Position numbers and translations under genes: made by a program
Source of the DNA: Candidatus Gastranaerophilales bacterium
Lineage (GTDB): Bacteria > Cyanobacteriota > Vampirovibrionia > Gastranaerophilales > Gastranaerophilaceae
DNA length: 64,000 nt
Reading direction: 5' to 3'
Assembly: GCA_947584965.1 (NCBI GenBank)
Contig: CANPWQ010000003.1
Location: 1-64,000, forward strand
The notes under the pieces: model-generated
Databases searched by the model: none
The model's input: the letters and a program-made list of their open reading frames with translations, nothing else
Told to the model about the DNA's origin: nothing
Shown: positions 8,717 to 18,774 of the stretch, one piece after another
Layout: every line of letters starts with the position of its first letter
Numbering within the stretch: position 1 is the first letter of the stretch

Positions 8717-10101
8717 ATATTAAGATTTTTAATAAATGAAAAAATTTATTATTAAAACATTAGGATGTAAAACCAATCAGTTGGAATCTGCGACCATTGT
8801 AGAATTATTATCTTGCAACGGGTTCAAAGAGGTTCAGAATATCCGTGACGCAGATTTTTATATTTTAAATTCCTGCTCCGTTACCCATATTGCAGACAGC
8901 AAAAATCTTTCTTATTTAAGACACGCAAAACATGAAAATCCGAATATAAAAACCGTGTTAACAGGTTGTATGGCTCAATTACAAAAGGAAAAATTATTAA
9001 ATAATAATATTGCCGATTTTGTTATAGGTAATTACGAAAAAAATGATATTGCCGAAATAATTAAAAATCACACCACCTTTTGCGTATCAGATATTTTTTC
9101 TCACGATGAATTCAGATATCAAAAAATAAATCAAACAGGTAAAACAAGAGCTTTTGTAAAAATTCAAGACGGATGTAATAACAGGTGCAGTTACTGCACC
9201 ATACCGTTTGCAAGAGGTAAAAACCGCTCAAATTCAATTAAAAACATTATCGAACAAATTAATCTCTTTGTTGAACACGGCTATTATGAAACAGTTTTAA
9301 CCGGAATTCACATAGGTCAGTGGGGAATGGATTTTAAAGAAAAAAAATCACTAATTTATTTACTGGAAGAAATTGAAAAAACTCCGATAAAACGATATAG
9401 ACTGGGCAGTTTAAATCCGCAGGAATTTGATGACTCATTTATAAACTTCCTTTCACAGTCAGAAAAATTCTGCCCTCATTTTCATTTGTCGCTGCAATCT
9501 GTTTGTGACAAAACTCTTAAAAATATGAACAGATACTATACAGCAGAAAAAATAAAAGAATTAGTATGTAAAATCAATAAAAAATTTGATAATGCATTTA
9601 TCGGATGTGATATTATTGCAGGGTTTCCCGGTGAAACAATTGAAGATTATGAAGTAACGCTTAACAATCTAAAATTGCTTAATATTTCAAAAATACATGT
9701 ATTTCCCTATTCAAGAAGAAAAGGAACTAAAGCGGATTTAATGGAAAACCAAGTTGAAGATTTAGAAAAAAAACGGCGTGCAGCTTTAATTCAAGAAGTT
9801 TCTGATGAAAAGCACATACAATTTTTAAAAAATAACATAAATTGTGTAAATGAAGTAATTTTTGAAAAAAGACGCGACAAAAAAACTAATTTTTTAAAAG
9901 GGGTAACTAAAAATTATATAAGTTTATTGTGTGATACGGAAGACAAATACAAAGATACTCTTCAAAAAGTTTTAATAACAGGATTTTCAATAGACAAATC
10001 AAAATTAATTGCAAAAATCGTTACATAAAAACATCTTTAATTTACTTTTACTTATTCAACGTTGTAAAATAGAATAGAAATAAGTCGGGATTAAAGGGAT
10101 A
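8717..10101 (+). repeat. Direct repeat copy B of about 1.4 kb (mtaB plus dnaE leader)
   Basis: This is the partner of the repeat at 2630-4013. The shared region runs from just before the mtaB start codon to just before the dnaE start codon. The dnaE leader sequence AATAAGTCGGGATTAAAGGG is present in copy A as a close variant that no longer precedes dnaE. The repeats bracket the toxin-like gene and its small partner, so recombination between them would remove about 6.1 kb and leave one mtaB. Confidence 0.85.
8736..10028 (+). CDS. mtaB: tRNA (N6-L-threonylcarbamoyladenosine(37)-C2)-methylthiotransferase MtaB
   Basis: This 430-residue radical SAM enzyme would add a methylthio group to t6A at position 37 of ANN-decoding tRNAs. 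Cys11 (TLGCKTNQLE), Cys47 (LNSCSVTH) and Cys78 (LTGCMAQ) bind the auxiliary cluster. CNNRCSYC at 147-154 binds the radical SAM cluster. TLGCKTN rather than TLGCQMN separates it from MiaB, which is present elsewhere in the window. The length matches the family (about 430-450). It lies 78 bases before dnaE on the same strand. Its upstream region is shared with the divergent toxin-like gene. A broken paralogue lies 6 kb upstream. Confidence 0.93.
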   Translation: MKKFIIKTLGCKTNQLESATIVELLSCNGFKEVQNIRDADFYILNSCSVTHIADSKNLSYLRHAKHENPNIKTVLTGCMAQLQKEKLLNNNIADFVIGNYEKNDIAEIIKNHTTFCVSDIFSHDEFRYQKINQTGKTRAFVKIQDGCNNRCSYCTIPFARGKNRSNSIKNIIEQINLFVEHGYYETVLTGIHIGQWGMDFKEKKSLIYLLEEIEKTPIKRYRLGSLNPQEFDDSFINFLSQSEKFCPHFHLSLQSVCDKTLKNMNRYYTAEKIKELVCKINKKFDNAFIGCDIIAGFPGETIEDYEVTLNNLKLLNISKIHVFPYSRRKGTKADLMENQVEDLEKKRRAALIQEVSDEKHIQFLKNNINCVNEVIFEKRRDKKTNFLKGVTKNYISLLCDTEDKYKDTLQKVLITGFSIDKSKLIAKIVT

Positions 10102-10106
10102 TATAA

Positions 10107-13100
10107 ATGCGTTATGTGCCTTTGCATGTACACTCTGAATATAGTTTGTTAGACGGCGCGATAAGAAATAAAGAGCTTGTAGAATTTTCCATGCAAAACG
10201 GATTTGATGCCGTCGCCGTTACTGACCACGGTGTTATGTACGGTGCTATTGAATTATACAGATTGGGAAAGGAAAAGCAATTTAAAGTAATTTTAGGCTG
10301 TGAATTTTACGTTATTAACGGAGATATAGAGGATTCCAATAATAACAATGCAGAGCGTTATCACTTAGTTTTACTTGCAAAGAATAATACAGGCTACCAA
10401 AATCTTGTTAAACTTGTTTCAATCGCTCATATCAAAGGATTTTACAGACGCCCGAGAATTAATAAAGAATTACTGGAAACACATTCGGAAGGATTAATAT
10501 GCCTTTCAGCCTGCATTCAAGGCGAAGTTTCAAAAAATATTATTAACGGAAATAAAGACGGAGCAAAAAGAACAGCACAATATTTCAAAAACCTGTTTAA
10601 GGATGATTTTTATATTGAACTCCAAGACCATAATCTTCCGGAAGAAAAACAAGCGAACCCCGAACTTATTAAAATTGCTCAAGAACTTGAAATTCCTATG
10701 GTTATTACCAACGACAGCCACTACCTGAGGAAAGAAGATGCTGCTTGGCACGATACCCTGCTTTGTATTCAAACTAACGCATTAAAAGAAGATGAAGACA
10801 GATTTAGATTTCCAAATAACGAATTTTACGTTAAAACAATAGAAGAATTACGCGAATCCTTTAAATGGATGGACTCTGCCTTATTTGAACAAGCTATTGA
10901 AAATACGGCACTCATTGCCGATAAATGCCACGTAATAATTAAAATGGGAGAAAATATACTGCCATCTTTTGACGTACCGAAAAACCATACAATACCGTCA
11001 TATTTAGGCTACTTAGTAAGAAAAGGACTTGATGAAAGATATGGCGAAATTACCGAAGAGATTAAGGAAAGATGTAAATATGAGCTTGATATTATTAATA
11101 AAATGGGATTTGACGCATACTTCTTAATTGTTTGGGATTTTATAAATTATGCAAAGACACATGGTATTCCCGTAGGTCCCGGCAGAGGCTCAGCAGCAGG
11201 CAGTTTGGTTGCTTACGCACTCGGAATAACGGATTTAGACCCTATTAAACATCATTTGTTGTTTGAAAGATTTTTAAACCCTGAACGTATATCAATGCCC
11301 GATGTCGATATTGACTTTGGCGACGGACGTGAAAAAGTTATTGAATACGTTACTCAAAAATACGGCAAAGATAAAGTATGCCAAATAATTACGTTTGGTA
11401 CACTTTCAGCTAAAGCTGCTATTAAAGCTGTTGCAAGAGTTATGAATTTGCCTTTTGAAATTTCAAACAAAGTCAGCCAGTATGTTCCCTCTGAAGTCGG
11501 TATGACTATTGAAAAAGCGCTTCAAGTTTCTCCTGATTTAAAAAAAGTGTACGATGAAGACGCTCTTATCAGAAAAATAATCGATGAAGCAATTAAAATA
11601 GAGGGAATAAAACAAAATACAGGCATGCACGCGGCAGGTGTTATCATATCGCACAGTCCGCTTGATGAAATCGTTCCCGTTCAATACGCAAAAGAAGGAA
11701 ATGTTATAACACAGTACCCCAAAGAGGATTGCGAAAAAATCGGACTTCTTAAAATGGACTTTTTGGGGCTGAAAAACTTAACAATCATAATGCAGACTCT
11801 AGATTTAATCAAACAAAGACACGGCGTAGATATTGATATTAATAATATTCCGCTTGATGACCAAGAAACATATAAAATGCTAATGAACGGAAATACAGAC
11901 GGAGTATTCCAGTTAGAATCTTCGGGAATGAAAAAACTGGTGCGCGACTTAAAGCCGTCCGTATTTGAAGATTTGGGCGCTTTAGTAGCTCTGTTCAGAC
12001 CAGGTCCGTTAGGCTCGGGAATGGTTGATACTTTCGTTAAACGAAAGCATGGACAACTGGAAATAACATATACACATCCGCTTTTGGAAAATGTGCTTAA
12101 AGATACATACGGAACCATGGTTTATCAGGAACAAATCATGCAAATATTCCAAGTTCTTGCCGATTATACCCTTGGAGGAGCAGATATGGTCAGACGCATA
12201 ATGGCAAAAAAACATCCTGAAGAACTTGCTAAACTGGAAGCTCCGTTTATTGAAAAATGCGTAAGCAAAGGAATGAAAGAATCAGACGCAAAAGAACTCT
12301 TTGAGCAAATAGGAAGTTTTGCAAGTTACTGCTTTAACAGATCGCACTCGGCTTGTTATGCTTTTGTTGCTTATCAAACCGCATATTTAAAAGCTCATTA
12401 TCCTGTTGAATATTTATGCGCAATGTTAACAAATTCCAAAGATGATCTTGAAAAAATCCAGCTTTATATAGCTGAAGCTCAAAAATCAGGAATAAAAGTT
12501 CTTCCGCCTGATATTAATAAATCCAATGCCGAATTTACTCCCGACGGAAATAATATCAGATTCGGACTTAATTCAATTAAAGGAATTGGCGATATCGTAC
12601 TAAAATCAACGATTGAGGAGCGTCAAAAAAACGGACCGTTTTTATCGATTGAAAATTTTACACAAAGAATTAATCCGAGAATTATTAACAGAAAAGCAAT
12701 AGAAAATTATGCAAGATCAGGTGCAATGATTTGCCTTGAACCTTGCCGAAAAAAAATAATTAATAATGTAGAGAATATATTAAATGCCGCATCTAAAGAA
12801 TTTGAAGCGAAAGAAATGGGACAGGTCAGCTTATTTGCGGGATTAGCAGGTACTCAAAGCGGAAACAGTTATCAGATGAACTCCTTTGAATTGTATGGAG
12901 GCGATGAAGATTATTCAGAAAAAGAAATACAGGAATTTGAAAAGGAGTACTTAGGCTTTTACCTGACCTCACATCCGTTGGAAGCTATAAGGGATAAACT
13001 TCCGTTCCTTACCACTCACAGTATATCTGATTTAGAAGCTACAGCAAATGATACTTTTGTTACTATTTGCGGACTTATAACAAGCGTAAGACAAATCCCG

Positions 13101-13550
13101 ACTAAAAAAGATCCGACAAAGTTTATTAAAGCGGGCGTTATTGAAGATTTAACGGGAGAAATTGACTTTGTCGCTTTTCATAAAACATTGCAAAATTATA
13201 ATTCACTTATTGAACTTGAAAAAAAAGTTATAATTTCAGGTAAATATCAAAAGCGAGAAGAAGGTAATCCTCAAATTATAATTGAAAAAATTACGCCTGT
13301 TGAAAACAGTAATATAGTTACAATTTCACTTAATAATAATATAAATTTTGAAACTCTTGTTGCGGTCAAAGATATTCTGGAAAACTTTAAAGGTTCTGAT
13401 CCTGTTATTTTTAAGACATCAGAAAACGGCTCGGAAACTAAAATACTTGCTTCTCCAAGTATGTGGCTATCAGCCTCAAATGACATGACACAAGCGCTTG
13501 AAAAAAATTTCTCTGACAAGTTAAGTGTATGTATTAATTCGTTAGAATAA
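10107..13550 (+). CDS. dnaE: DNA polymerase III alpha subunit
   Basis: The replicative polymerase catalytic subunit has 1147 residues, against 1160 in E. coli. The N-terminal PHP domain opens with LHVHSEYSLLDGA (His7, His9). The palm domain carries PDVDIDFGDG with Asp401 and Asp403 at the same numbers as the E. coli catalytic aspartates. GPGRGSAAGS at about 353 is the characteristic loop before it. An OB-fold follows from about residue 970. The start is preceded by TTAAAGGGATATATAA. It follows mtaB and converges on the HD-GYP gene 7 bases downstream. Confidence 0.97.
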   Translation: MRYVPLHVHSEYSLLDGAIRNKELVEFSMQNGFDAVAVTDHGVMYGAIELYRLGKEKQFKVILGCEFYVINGDIEDSNNNNAERYHLVLLAKNNTGYQNLVKLVSIAHIKGFYRRPRINKELLETHSEGLICLSACIQGEVSKNIINGNKDGAKRTAQYFKNLFKDDFYIELQDHNLPEEKQANPELIKIAQELEIPMVITNDSHYLRKEDAAWHDTLLCIQTNALKEDEDRFRFPNNEFYVKTIEELRESFKWMDSALFEQAIENTALIADKCHVIIKMGENILPSFDVPKNHTIPSYLGYLVRKGLDERYGEITEEIKERCKYELDIINKMGFDAYFLIVWDFINYAKTHGIPVGPGRGSAAGSLVAYALGITDLDPIKHHLLFERFLNPERISMPDVDIDFGDGREKVIEYVTQKYGKDKVCQIITFGTLSAKAAIKAVARVMNLPFEISNKVSQYVPSEVGMTIEKALQVSPDLKKVYDEDALIRKIIDEAIKIEGIKQNTGMHAAGVIISHSPLDEIVPVQYAKEGNVITQYPKEDCEKIGLLKMDFLGLKNLTIIMQTLDLIKQRHGVDIDINNIPLDDQETYKMLMNGNTDGVFQLESSGMKKLVRDLKPSVFEDLGALVALFRPGPLGSGMVDTFVKRKHGQLEITYTHPLLENVLKDTYGTMVYQEQIMQIFQVLADYTLGGADMVRRIMAKKHPEELAKLEAPFIEKCVSKGMKESDAKELFEQIGSFASYCFNRSHSACYAFVAYQTAYLKAHYPVEYLCAMLTNSKDDLEKIQLYIAEAQKSGIKVLPPDINKSNAEFTPDGNNIRFGLNSIKGIGDIVLKSTIEERQKNGPFLSIENFTQRINPRIINRKAIENYARSGAMICLEPCRKKIINNVENILNAASKEFEAKEMGQVSLFAGLAGTQSGNSYQMNSFELYGGDEDYSEKEIQEFEKEYLGFYLTSHPLEAIRDKLPFLTTHSISDLEATANDTFVTICGLITSVRQIPTKKDPTKFIKAGVIEDLTGEIDFVAFHKTLQNYNSLIELEKKVIISGKYQKREEGNPQIIIEKITPVENSNIVTISLNNNINFETLVAVKDILENFKGSDPVIFKTSENGSETKILASPSMWLSASNDMTQALEKNFSDKLSVCINSLE

Positions 13551-13557
13551 CTCTGAA

Positions 13558-14718
13558 TTAAATATTTTCATTACTGCTTGCTTTTGATAAGGAAGATGTA
13601 TTTTGTGAGGCTTCTGAAAATATCTTGAAATCTATATTTCTGGCAAGTAATGAATATTTAGGATAAACTAACTCGGGATTTTTCCTTGCTTCATCAATTT
13701 TATCCGACAAAGAAACAAATATTGTGGCAAGTTTGGGATCAAATTGAGTACCTGTACACCTTTTTATCTCAGATATTGCTGTTTCATGAGACAATGCTGT
13801 CCTGTATGGACGCGTTGATGTCATTGCATCATAAGTATCCGCAATAGCAATTATCCTGCCTGCTAACGGAATTTCTTCTCCTTTTAATCCGTCAGGATAA
13901 CCGGATCCGTCCCACTTTTCGTGATGAGATTTTACCCACTCGGATATTACTTCCAATTTTTTTATGTTAATTACAATTTTTTCACCACGGACAGGATGTG
14001 ATTTCATTATTAAAAATTCATCATCGGTCAAACGCCCGTTTTTACATAATATACTTTTAGGCATTGCTATTTTGCCTATATCATGCAGCAATCCTGCAAT
14101 TTCAATATCTTCTAAGTATGCTTCATCAAGATTTAACTCTTTTGCCAATATCATTGAATACAAAGTTACTCTTAATGAATGGCCGTTTGTATATGAATCT
14201 TTTGTATCAAGTGCGTTTGAAATTGCTCTTATTGTTTTATAAAACAATTCTCGCAGTTCATTATAAAATACCTTATTATTACTTGCCATTGAATATTTTT
14301 CTATCCCTTTTTCAACGGCAATTTTTAATTCTTCAGGTTCAAACGGTTTTAAAATATATTGAAATAACTCACAATCATTAATTGCTGCAACTATAATATC
14401 AGTATCAACATGCCCTGTTAAAAGTATTTTTACTATCTGAGGATTTGTTTGTCTGACTTGTTTTAAAAACTCAGTACCCTCCATTACAGGCATTTTTTGG
14501 TCACTAACTATTAATGAAATTTCATTACCGTGCTGTTTTACGACATCTAATGCCTCAAGCCCGTTATGTGCCATTAATATATTATACTTGCCTCTAAAAG
14601 TGCGCCTTAAAAGCTGCAAGTTATTTTCTTCATCATCAACTATTAATACAGTATGTTTTTCGTCTTGTCCTATATTAAGAACGACATCTAAACTCTCTTT
14701 TAATTCACAGGAACTCAT
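13558..14718 (-). CDS. Response regulator with HD-GYP c-di-GMP phosphodiesterase domain (RpfG type)
   Basis: This 386-residue protein has a receiver domain (about residues 22-140; acidic pair Asp28/Asp29 in LIVDDEEN, phospho-acceptor Asp73 in VSDQKMP, Lys in ILKPFEP). An HD-GYP domain follows (about 160-355) with HDIGK at 212-216, the HHEKWDGSGYP stretch and IADTYDAM. The expected reaction is hydrolysis of c-di-GMP, controlled by phosphorylation. No histidine kinase lies nearby. The gene is transcribed towards dnaE and is separated from the glycosyltransferase gene by a divergent promoter region. Confidence 0.9.
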   Translation of the reverse strand: MSSCELKESLDVVLNIGQDEKHTVLIVDDEENNLQLLRRTFRGKYNILMAHNGLEALDVVKQHGNEISLIVSDQKMPVMEGTEFLKQVRQTNPQIVKILLTGHVDTDIIVAAINDCELFQYILKPFEPEELKIAVEKGIEKYSMASNNKVFYNELRELFYKTIRAISNALDTKDSYTNGHSLRVTLYSMILAKELNLDEAYLEDIEIAGLLHDIGKIAMPKSILCKNGRLTDDEFLIMKSHPVRGEKIVINIKKLEVISEWVKSHHEKWDGSGYPDGLKGEEIPLAGRIIAIADTYDAMTSTRPYRTALSHETAISEIKRCTGTQFDPKLATIFVSLSDKIDEARKNPELVYPKYSLLARNIDFKIFSEASQNTSSLSKASSNENI

Positions 14719-14804
14719 TAACTACTTACCAATTTTTTTTATAGATTTTTTCTCGGCAACTTTGCTATATTACTTTAGTTAATTATAACATTATTTTACA
14801 AAAG

Positions 14805-14832
14805 TTAACAAGTATTGTAGTTAAGATATAAT
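14805..14832 (+). promoter_or_regulatory. Sigma-70 type promoter for the glycosyltransferase gene
   Basis: TTAACA (14805-14810) is followed after 16 bases by a perfect TATAAT (14827-14832). Transcription would start near 14839, about 24 bases before the ATG at 14863. Confidence 0.6.
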
Positions 14833-14862
14833 ATATTTGGATTAAATAATTGGAATTTTGAC

Positions 14863-15657
14863 ATGTTAAATGAAAAAAAAATAGTTGTGGTAATGCCTGC
14901 ATACAATGCGGAAAAAACTCTTGAAAAAACTTATTCTGAAATATATAGGGATATTGTTGATGAAATCATACTTACGGATGATAAATCAATTGATAATACA
15001 AAGGACGTAGCAAAAGATTTAAACATTACAACCATTGTTCATAAAGAAAACAGAGGCTACGGAGGTAATCAAAAATCGTGTTATACTGCAGCTTTAAAAT
15101 CTAATGCCGATATAGTTATTATGCTTCATCCCGATTATCAATATACGCCTAAACTTATTCCTGCTATTGCATCAATGCTGGCTTTTGAGGAATATGATGC
15201 CGTAATTGCTTCAAGAATGCTATCCAATGCGCTTGAAGGCGGTATGCCGTTATATAAATATATTTCCAATAAGTTTTTAACGGGATTTGAAAATTTATTC
15301 TTAGGTCAGCACTTATCAGAATACCATACGGGTTTTAGAGGCTTTAAGCGTTCGGTACTTGAAAATCTGCCGCTGGAAGATTGTGATGACGATTTTATTT
15401 TTGACAATGAAATGCTTGCTCTGGTTTGCTACTATGGATATAAAATAGGTGAAATAAGCTGTCCTACAAAATATTTTCCCGAAGCATCATCAATAAATTT
15501 CGGACGCTCCTGTAAATACGGTTTAGGTTGTTTAGGAGTCAGCATTAAGTATTTTTTAGCTTATACGGGATTATACAAATCAAAAATATTTAAACGAGAC
15601 GCTAAAAAATTAGATATCTATGCCGATTTACCGTACTATCACAGAACTAATAATTAA
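14863..15657 (+). CDS. Family 2 glycosyltransferase (polyprenyl-phosphate sugar transferase-like)
   Basis: This 264-residue GT-A enzyme has VVVMPAYNAEKTL at the N-terminus, the nucleotide-binding DDKS, and HPDYQYTP at about residue 87 in the place of the DxD metal-binding site. YHTGFRGFKR at about 160 is the typical acceptor-side loop of DPM1/DPG synthase-like proteins. There are no clear membrane segments, so it probably acts at the inner face of the membrane on a nucleotide sugar. The donor and acceptor cannot be read from sequence. It stands alone under its own promoter and its end overlaps the convergent signalling gene by 4 bases. Confidence 0.85.
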   Translation: MLNEKKIVVVMPAYNAEKTLEKTYSEIYRDIVDEIILTDDKSIDNTKDVAKDLNITTIVHKENRGYGGNQKSCYTAALKSNADIVIMLHPDYQYTPKLIPAIASMLAFEEYDAVIASRMLSNALEGGMPLYKYISNKFLTGFENLFLGQHLSEYHTGFRGFKRSVLENLPLEDCDDDFIFDNEMLALVCYYGYKIGEISCPTKYFPEASSINFGRSCKYGLGCLGVSIKYFLAYTGLYKSKIFKRDAKKLDIYADLPYYHRTNN

Positions 15658-17525
15658 ATTTTTGTTGCCAAAGACGGTGCTATTGAAATAAACTGTCTAA
15701 CCAGCTCTTTATCCCATTGAATGCCTGCACCTTCTTCAAGTATAGAACAAGCCTTTTCTACACTCATGCCTTTTCTATATGGTCTATCGCTGATTAATGC
15801 ATGATAAGTATCTGCTATGGCTACTATTCTTGCCGCTAACGGTATTTCTTCTCCTTTTAACCCGCAAGGATATCCTTTTCCGTTCCATTGCTCGTGGTGA
15901 TATTTAACTATCGGAATTAAATCATGCAGCAAAGGATTAGGCTCCAATATTTTCTGAACACCTATTGTAGGGTGCTGCTGTATAATTTTAAATTCTTCAT
16001 CAGTTAATTTTGCAGGTTTTGTAAGTACATCTTCGGGTATTCCGATTTTGCCGATATCATGCAATAATGCCCCGAGTTTTATTCTCTCGATTTCTTTCTC
16101 CGGAAGATTTATTGCCCTTGCAAGTGATACGGAATATCTCGATACCGAAGATGAATGGTCTTTTGTATACTCATCTTTCGCATCAATTGCACTCGCTAAT
16201 GATGTTACAACCTCTATTAAATGATTTTGAGATAATATATTTTCATTTTGGAATTGTTCAACCAATGCCTCTTCAAAATTAATTCCTAACTGAGAGTGAC
16301 GTTTTGCCATTACAGCGGCAAATGAATTTAATGCCGTGTCATCCCAGAAATCGTAATCTTGCGTGGATACAATAGTTGAGCGTCCGTTTTTATAACCTTT
16401 TGTTTTAGATACCAATACAGCCTGTTCTGCCAGTATTAATAATTTTTCCTTATCTTCAGAATCATCGGGATATGTTGCTATTCCGACAGAAACTTTATTA
16501 ACAGGACCTATATCATCAACCAAACAGCAAGACAGCGAATATGTTAAATATTCAGCCATATACTTAGCTTCTTCTGCGTTCATATTTCGCAAAATAACAG
16601 ATATTTTATCACCGCCGTAGCGTGCTGCAATATCGTGTTTTTTTATATTCTCATTTATTTTATTCGCTACTGTTTTTATTACTTCATCACCTTTTGAGTG
16701 TCCGTATTCACGGTTTATTTGCCCCATATCATTTATATCAAAAATTAATACGGAAACCTTTGATTTATTTTGATTTGCATATTCCATCTCCTGCGAGAGC
16801 AGTTCATGAAATCTTCTGTGTGAATATAAATTTGTTAAACTGTCTGTTGATATGCTTTGAGCTACTTTCTTATACAAATCCGAATTTTCTACCAGCAGTC
16901 CTAAGTTTGCCGAAGCCAATTGATATAAACTTATATGGTTATTTACGTTATAATCACTTGCTACCGCAACACAAATTGTTCTTCCCTGTATTTTTATAGG
17001 TATTATTACCGACGGTGCGTTTATTAGCGAGGGGATTTTTAAATACTCGGAATTGTTTAAAACCGTTATTTCATCTTTTTCAATTGCTTTTATAATTTCA
17101 TTTTCTTCGTCACTCATAAATACTTTATATGAGTATACATTTGAATTTTTATCCAGTAATTTTATTTCTATTGTATTTGATTGCTCGTTTATAAACCCGA
17201 GTGCCGTATATGTACAGTTTAAACGATTTACAAACATATTATGAAACGCATTTAATGAATTCCTTAAATCCGTATAATTTCTTACTATTTCATTAATTTC
17301 TTTTATAAAACCGGCATAATCAACCAGCCCGTATGCTTTTTCACCGTGATGATTAAGCACTGTACTATGAGACATTTTAGCAGAATTTATCCCGCTTCCG
17401 AGTATGTTAATTTTTGCGGTCAAACCACTATCAATAGGGTTTGTCGAATTACTTTTCGGGGGAGAGATTTTTGTTTTTTGATTGTATAATATGTCTGTTG
17501 TATTTTTATTTTTTTGCATATACAA
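15654..17525 (-). CDS. Sensor-like protein with degenerate GGDEF and HD-GYP domains
   Basis: This 623-residue cytoplasmic protein has a GAF-like N-terminal half (about 60-215), a GGDEF domain (about 225-385) and a C-terminal HD-GYP domain (about 430-620). The signature loop reads GGDKI (304-308), with lysine at a metal/catalytic acidic position, so cyclase activity is doubtful and a GTP-sensing or regulatory role is more likely. The HD-GYP part looks intact: His489-Asp490 in LLHDIGKIG, His543-His544, and IADTYHAL. It should therefore hydrolyse c-di-GMP. It is the last minus-strand gene after lpxB but is separated from it by 121 bases, so it may have its own promoter. Confidence 0.88.
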   Translation of the reverse strand: MYMQKNKNTTDILYNQKTKISPPKSNSTNPIDSGLTAKINILGSGINSAKMSHSTVLNHHGEKAYGLVDYAGFIKEINEIVRNYTDLRNSLNAFHNMFVNRLNCTYTALGFINEQSNTIEIKLLDKNSNVYSYKVFMSDEENEIIKAIEKDEITVLNNSEYLKIPSLINAPSVIIPIKIQGRTICVAVASDYNVNNHISLYQLASANLGLLVENSDLYKKVAQSISTDSLTNLYSHRRFHELLSQEMEYANQNKSKVSVLIFDINDMGQINREYGHSKGDEVIKTVANKINENIKKHDIAARYGGDKISVILRNMNAEEAKYMAEYLTYSLSCCLVDDIGPVNKVSVGIATYPDDSEDKEKLLILAEQAVLVSKTKGYKNGRSTIVSTQDYDFWDDTALNSFAAVMAKRHSQLGINFEEALVEQFQNENILSQNHLIEVVTSLASAIDAKDEYTKDHSSSVSRYSVSLARAINLPEKEIERIKLGALLHDIGKIGIPEDVLTKPAKLTDEEFKIIQQHPTIGVQKILEPNPLLHDLIPIVKYHHEQWNGKGYPCGLKGEEIPLAARIVAIADTYHALISDRPYRKGMSVEKACSILEEGAGIQWDKELVRQFISIAPSLATKI

Positions 17526-17646
17526 ACCTTAAGTACGATAATTATAAATCTTCAAATTTAAAAATTTGCGTTTTTGTAATAAAGTTTTACATAATTATCT
17601 TAACATATTGTATTATTTTTGCAAAAAAATTGTATTTAATACACCC

Positions 17647-18774
17647 TTAAATATTATCGGCAATAATTTTCGCCACTTTTTCTGCAGGCTTCATGTCTGT
17701 TAATTTCTGCTTAACATTTTTCAACGAAGATATCATCTTATTTCTTTTTGAGTCATTATTCAATAATTCATTTACACATTCCGATATTTTTTTCTTATTT
17801 GCATTTATCTGTAGCAGCTCGGGAACTATATCTTCATCCATTATAATATTTGGCAGGCAAACTCTTTTAATACATCTTACAAGCCTGTACACTATATATA
17901 AAAACCATGGACCTCTGTAACATATTATCATAGGCGTTTCATATAGTGCAGCTTCCAACGCAACCGTTCCCGACGCCAATATCAATACATCAGATACGGA
18001 AAGCAGCTCATAATTTTTATTTTTTAACACTTGTATATTCAACTCTTTATATTTTTCCAATATAGGATTTATCAACTCATCTTTTATATTAGGAGCTTGT
18101 GCCAGTGCAAATTGCACATTTGGATTTTTTTCTTTTATTATTTTTGCGGAGTCACAAAAAAGTTCAAGAAGATTTTTAATTTCAAATACTCTTGACCCCG
18201 GAAATATAGAGATAAATGGTTTTGAGGTATCAAAACCGTTTTCTTTAAAAAATTTATTTTTATCTGTTTTTTCAGGCATTTCAGCTGTTAACGGATGCCC
18301 TGCAAATTCCGCATCAATTCCCTCTTTTTGATACATTTCTTTTTCAAACGGAAATATGGTTATTACTTTATTTATAGTTTTCTTTACCGTATGTATACGC
18401 CACTTTCTTGATGCCCATATTTGAGGAGGAATATAATAATATATTTTTTTTACAAATTTTGATATTACCTTGGATAAATTAAGATTAAATCCGCCGTAAT
18501 CTATCATTAAAACCATATCAGGCTTATATTCATTCTTTAAATACTCTGCGACTTTACGCCCAAGCATTATATGACTAATTATAATTTTAGTATTAAACCC
18601 CATTGCAGACATTTTTGAATGGTCGCAAAACAATTTTACTCCCTGCTCGGCAAGATTTTGTCCGCCTACCGCTTCAATTTGTATTTCGGGGTTTATTTTT
18701 TTTAACTCTTTTACAACATCAGCCGCATGCCTGTCACCCGAATATTCACCTGTTATTATAAATAATTTTTTCAT
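17647..18774 (-). CDS. lpxB: Lipid-A-disaccharide synthase
   Basis: This 375-residue GT19 enzyme joins lipid X to UDP-2,3-diacylglucosamine to form the disaccharide core of lipid A. The N-terminus IITGEYSGDRHAA is the family signature (GExSGD), followed by AVGGQNLAEQG and SAMGF. FISIFPGSRVFEI in the second half is the nucleotide-sugar site. Its start overlaps the stop of lpxI by 4 bases, so the two lipid A steps are coupled. Together with kdsB, lptB and the LptF/G permease in the window, it shows that the cell makes an LPS-type outer membrane. Confidence 0.95.
   Translation of the reverse strand: MKKLFIITGEYSGDRHAADVVKELKKINPEIQIEAVGGQNLAEQGVKLFCDHSKMSAMGFNTKIIISHIMLGRKVAEYLKNEYKPDMVLMIDYGGFNLNLSKVISKFVKKIYYYIPPQIWASRKWRIHTVKKTINKVITIFPFEKEMYQKEGIDAEFAGHPLTAEMPEKTDKNKFFKENGFDTSKPFISIFPGSRVFEIKNLLELFCDSAKIIKEKNPNVQFALAQAPNIKDELINPILEKYKELNIQVLKNKNYELLSVSDVLILASGTVALEAALYETPMIICYRGPWFLYIVYRLVRCIKRVCLPNIIMDEDIVPELLQINANKKKISECVNELLNNDSKRNKMISSLKNVKQKLTDMKPAEKVAKIIADNI

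Noticed and set aside
11681-12215. Minus-strand frames inside dnaE
   Set aside because: They are antisense to highly conserved polymerase motifs and have no ribosome sites.
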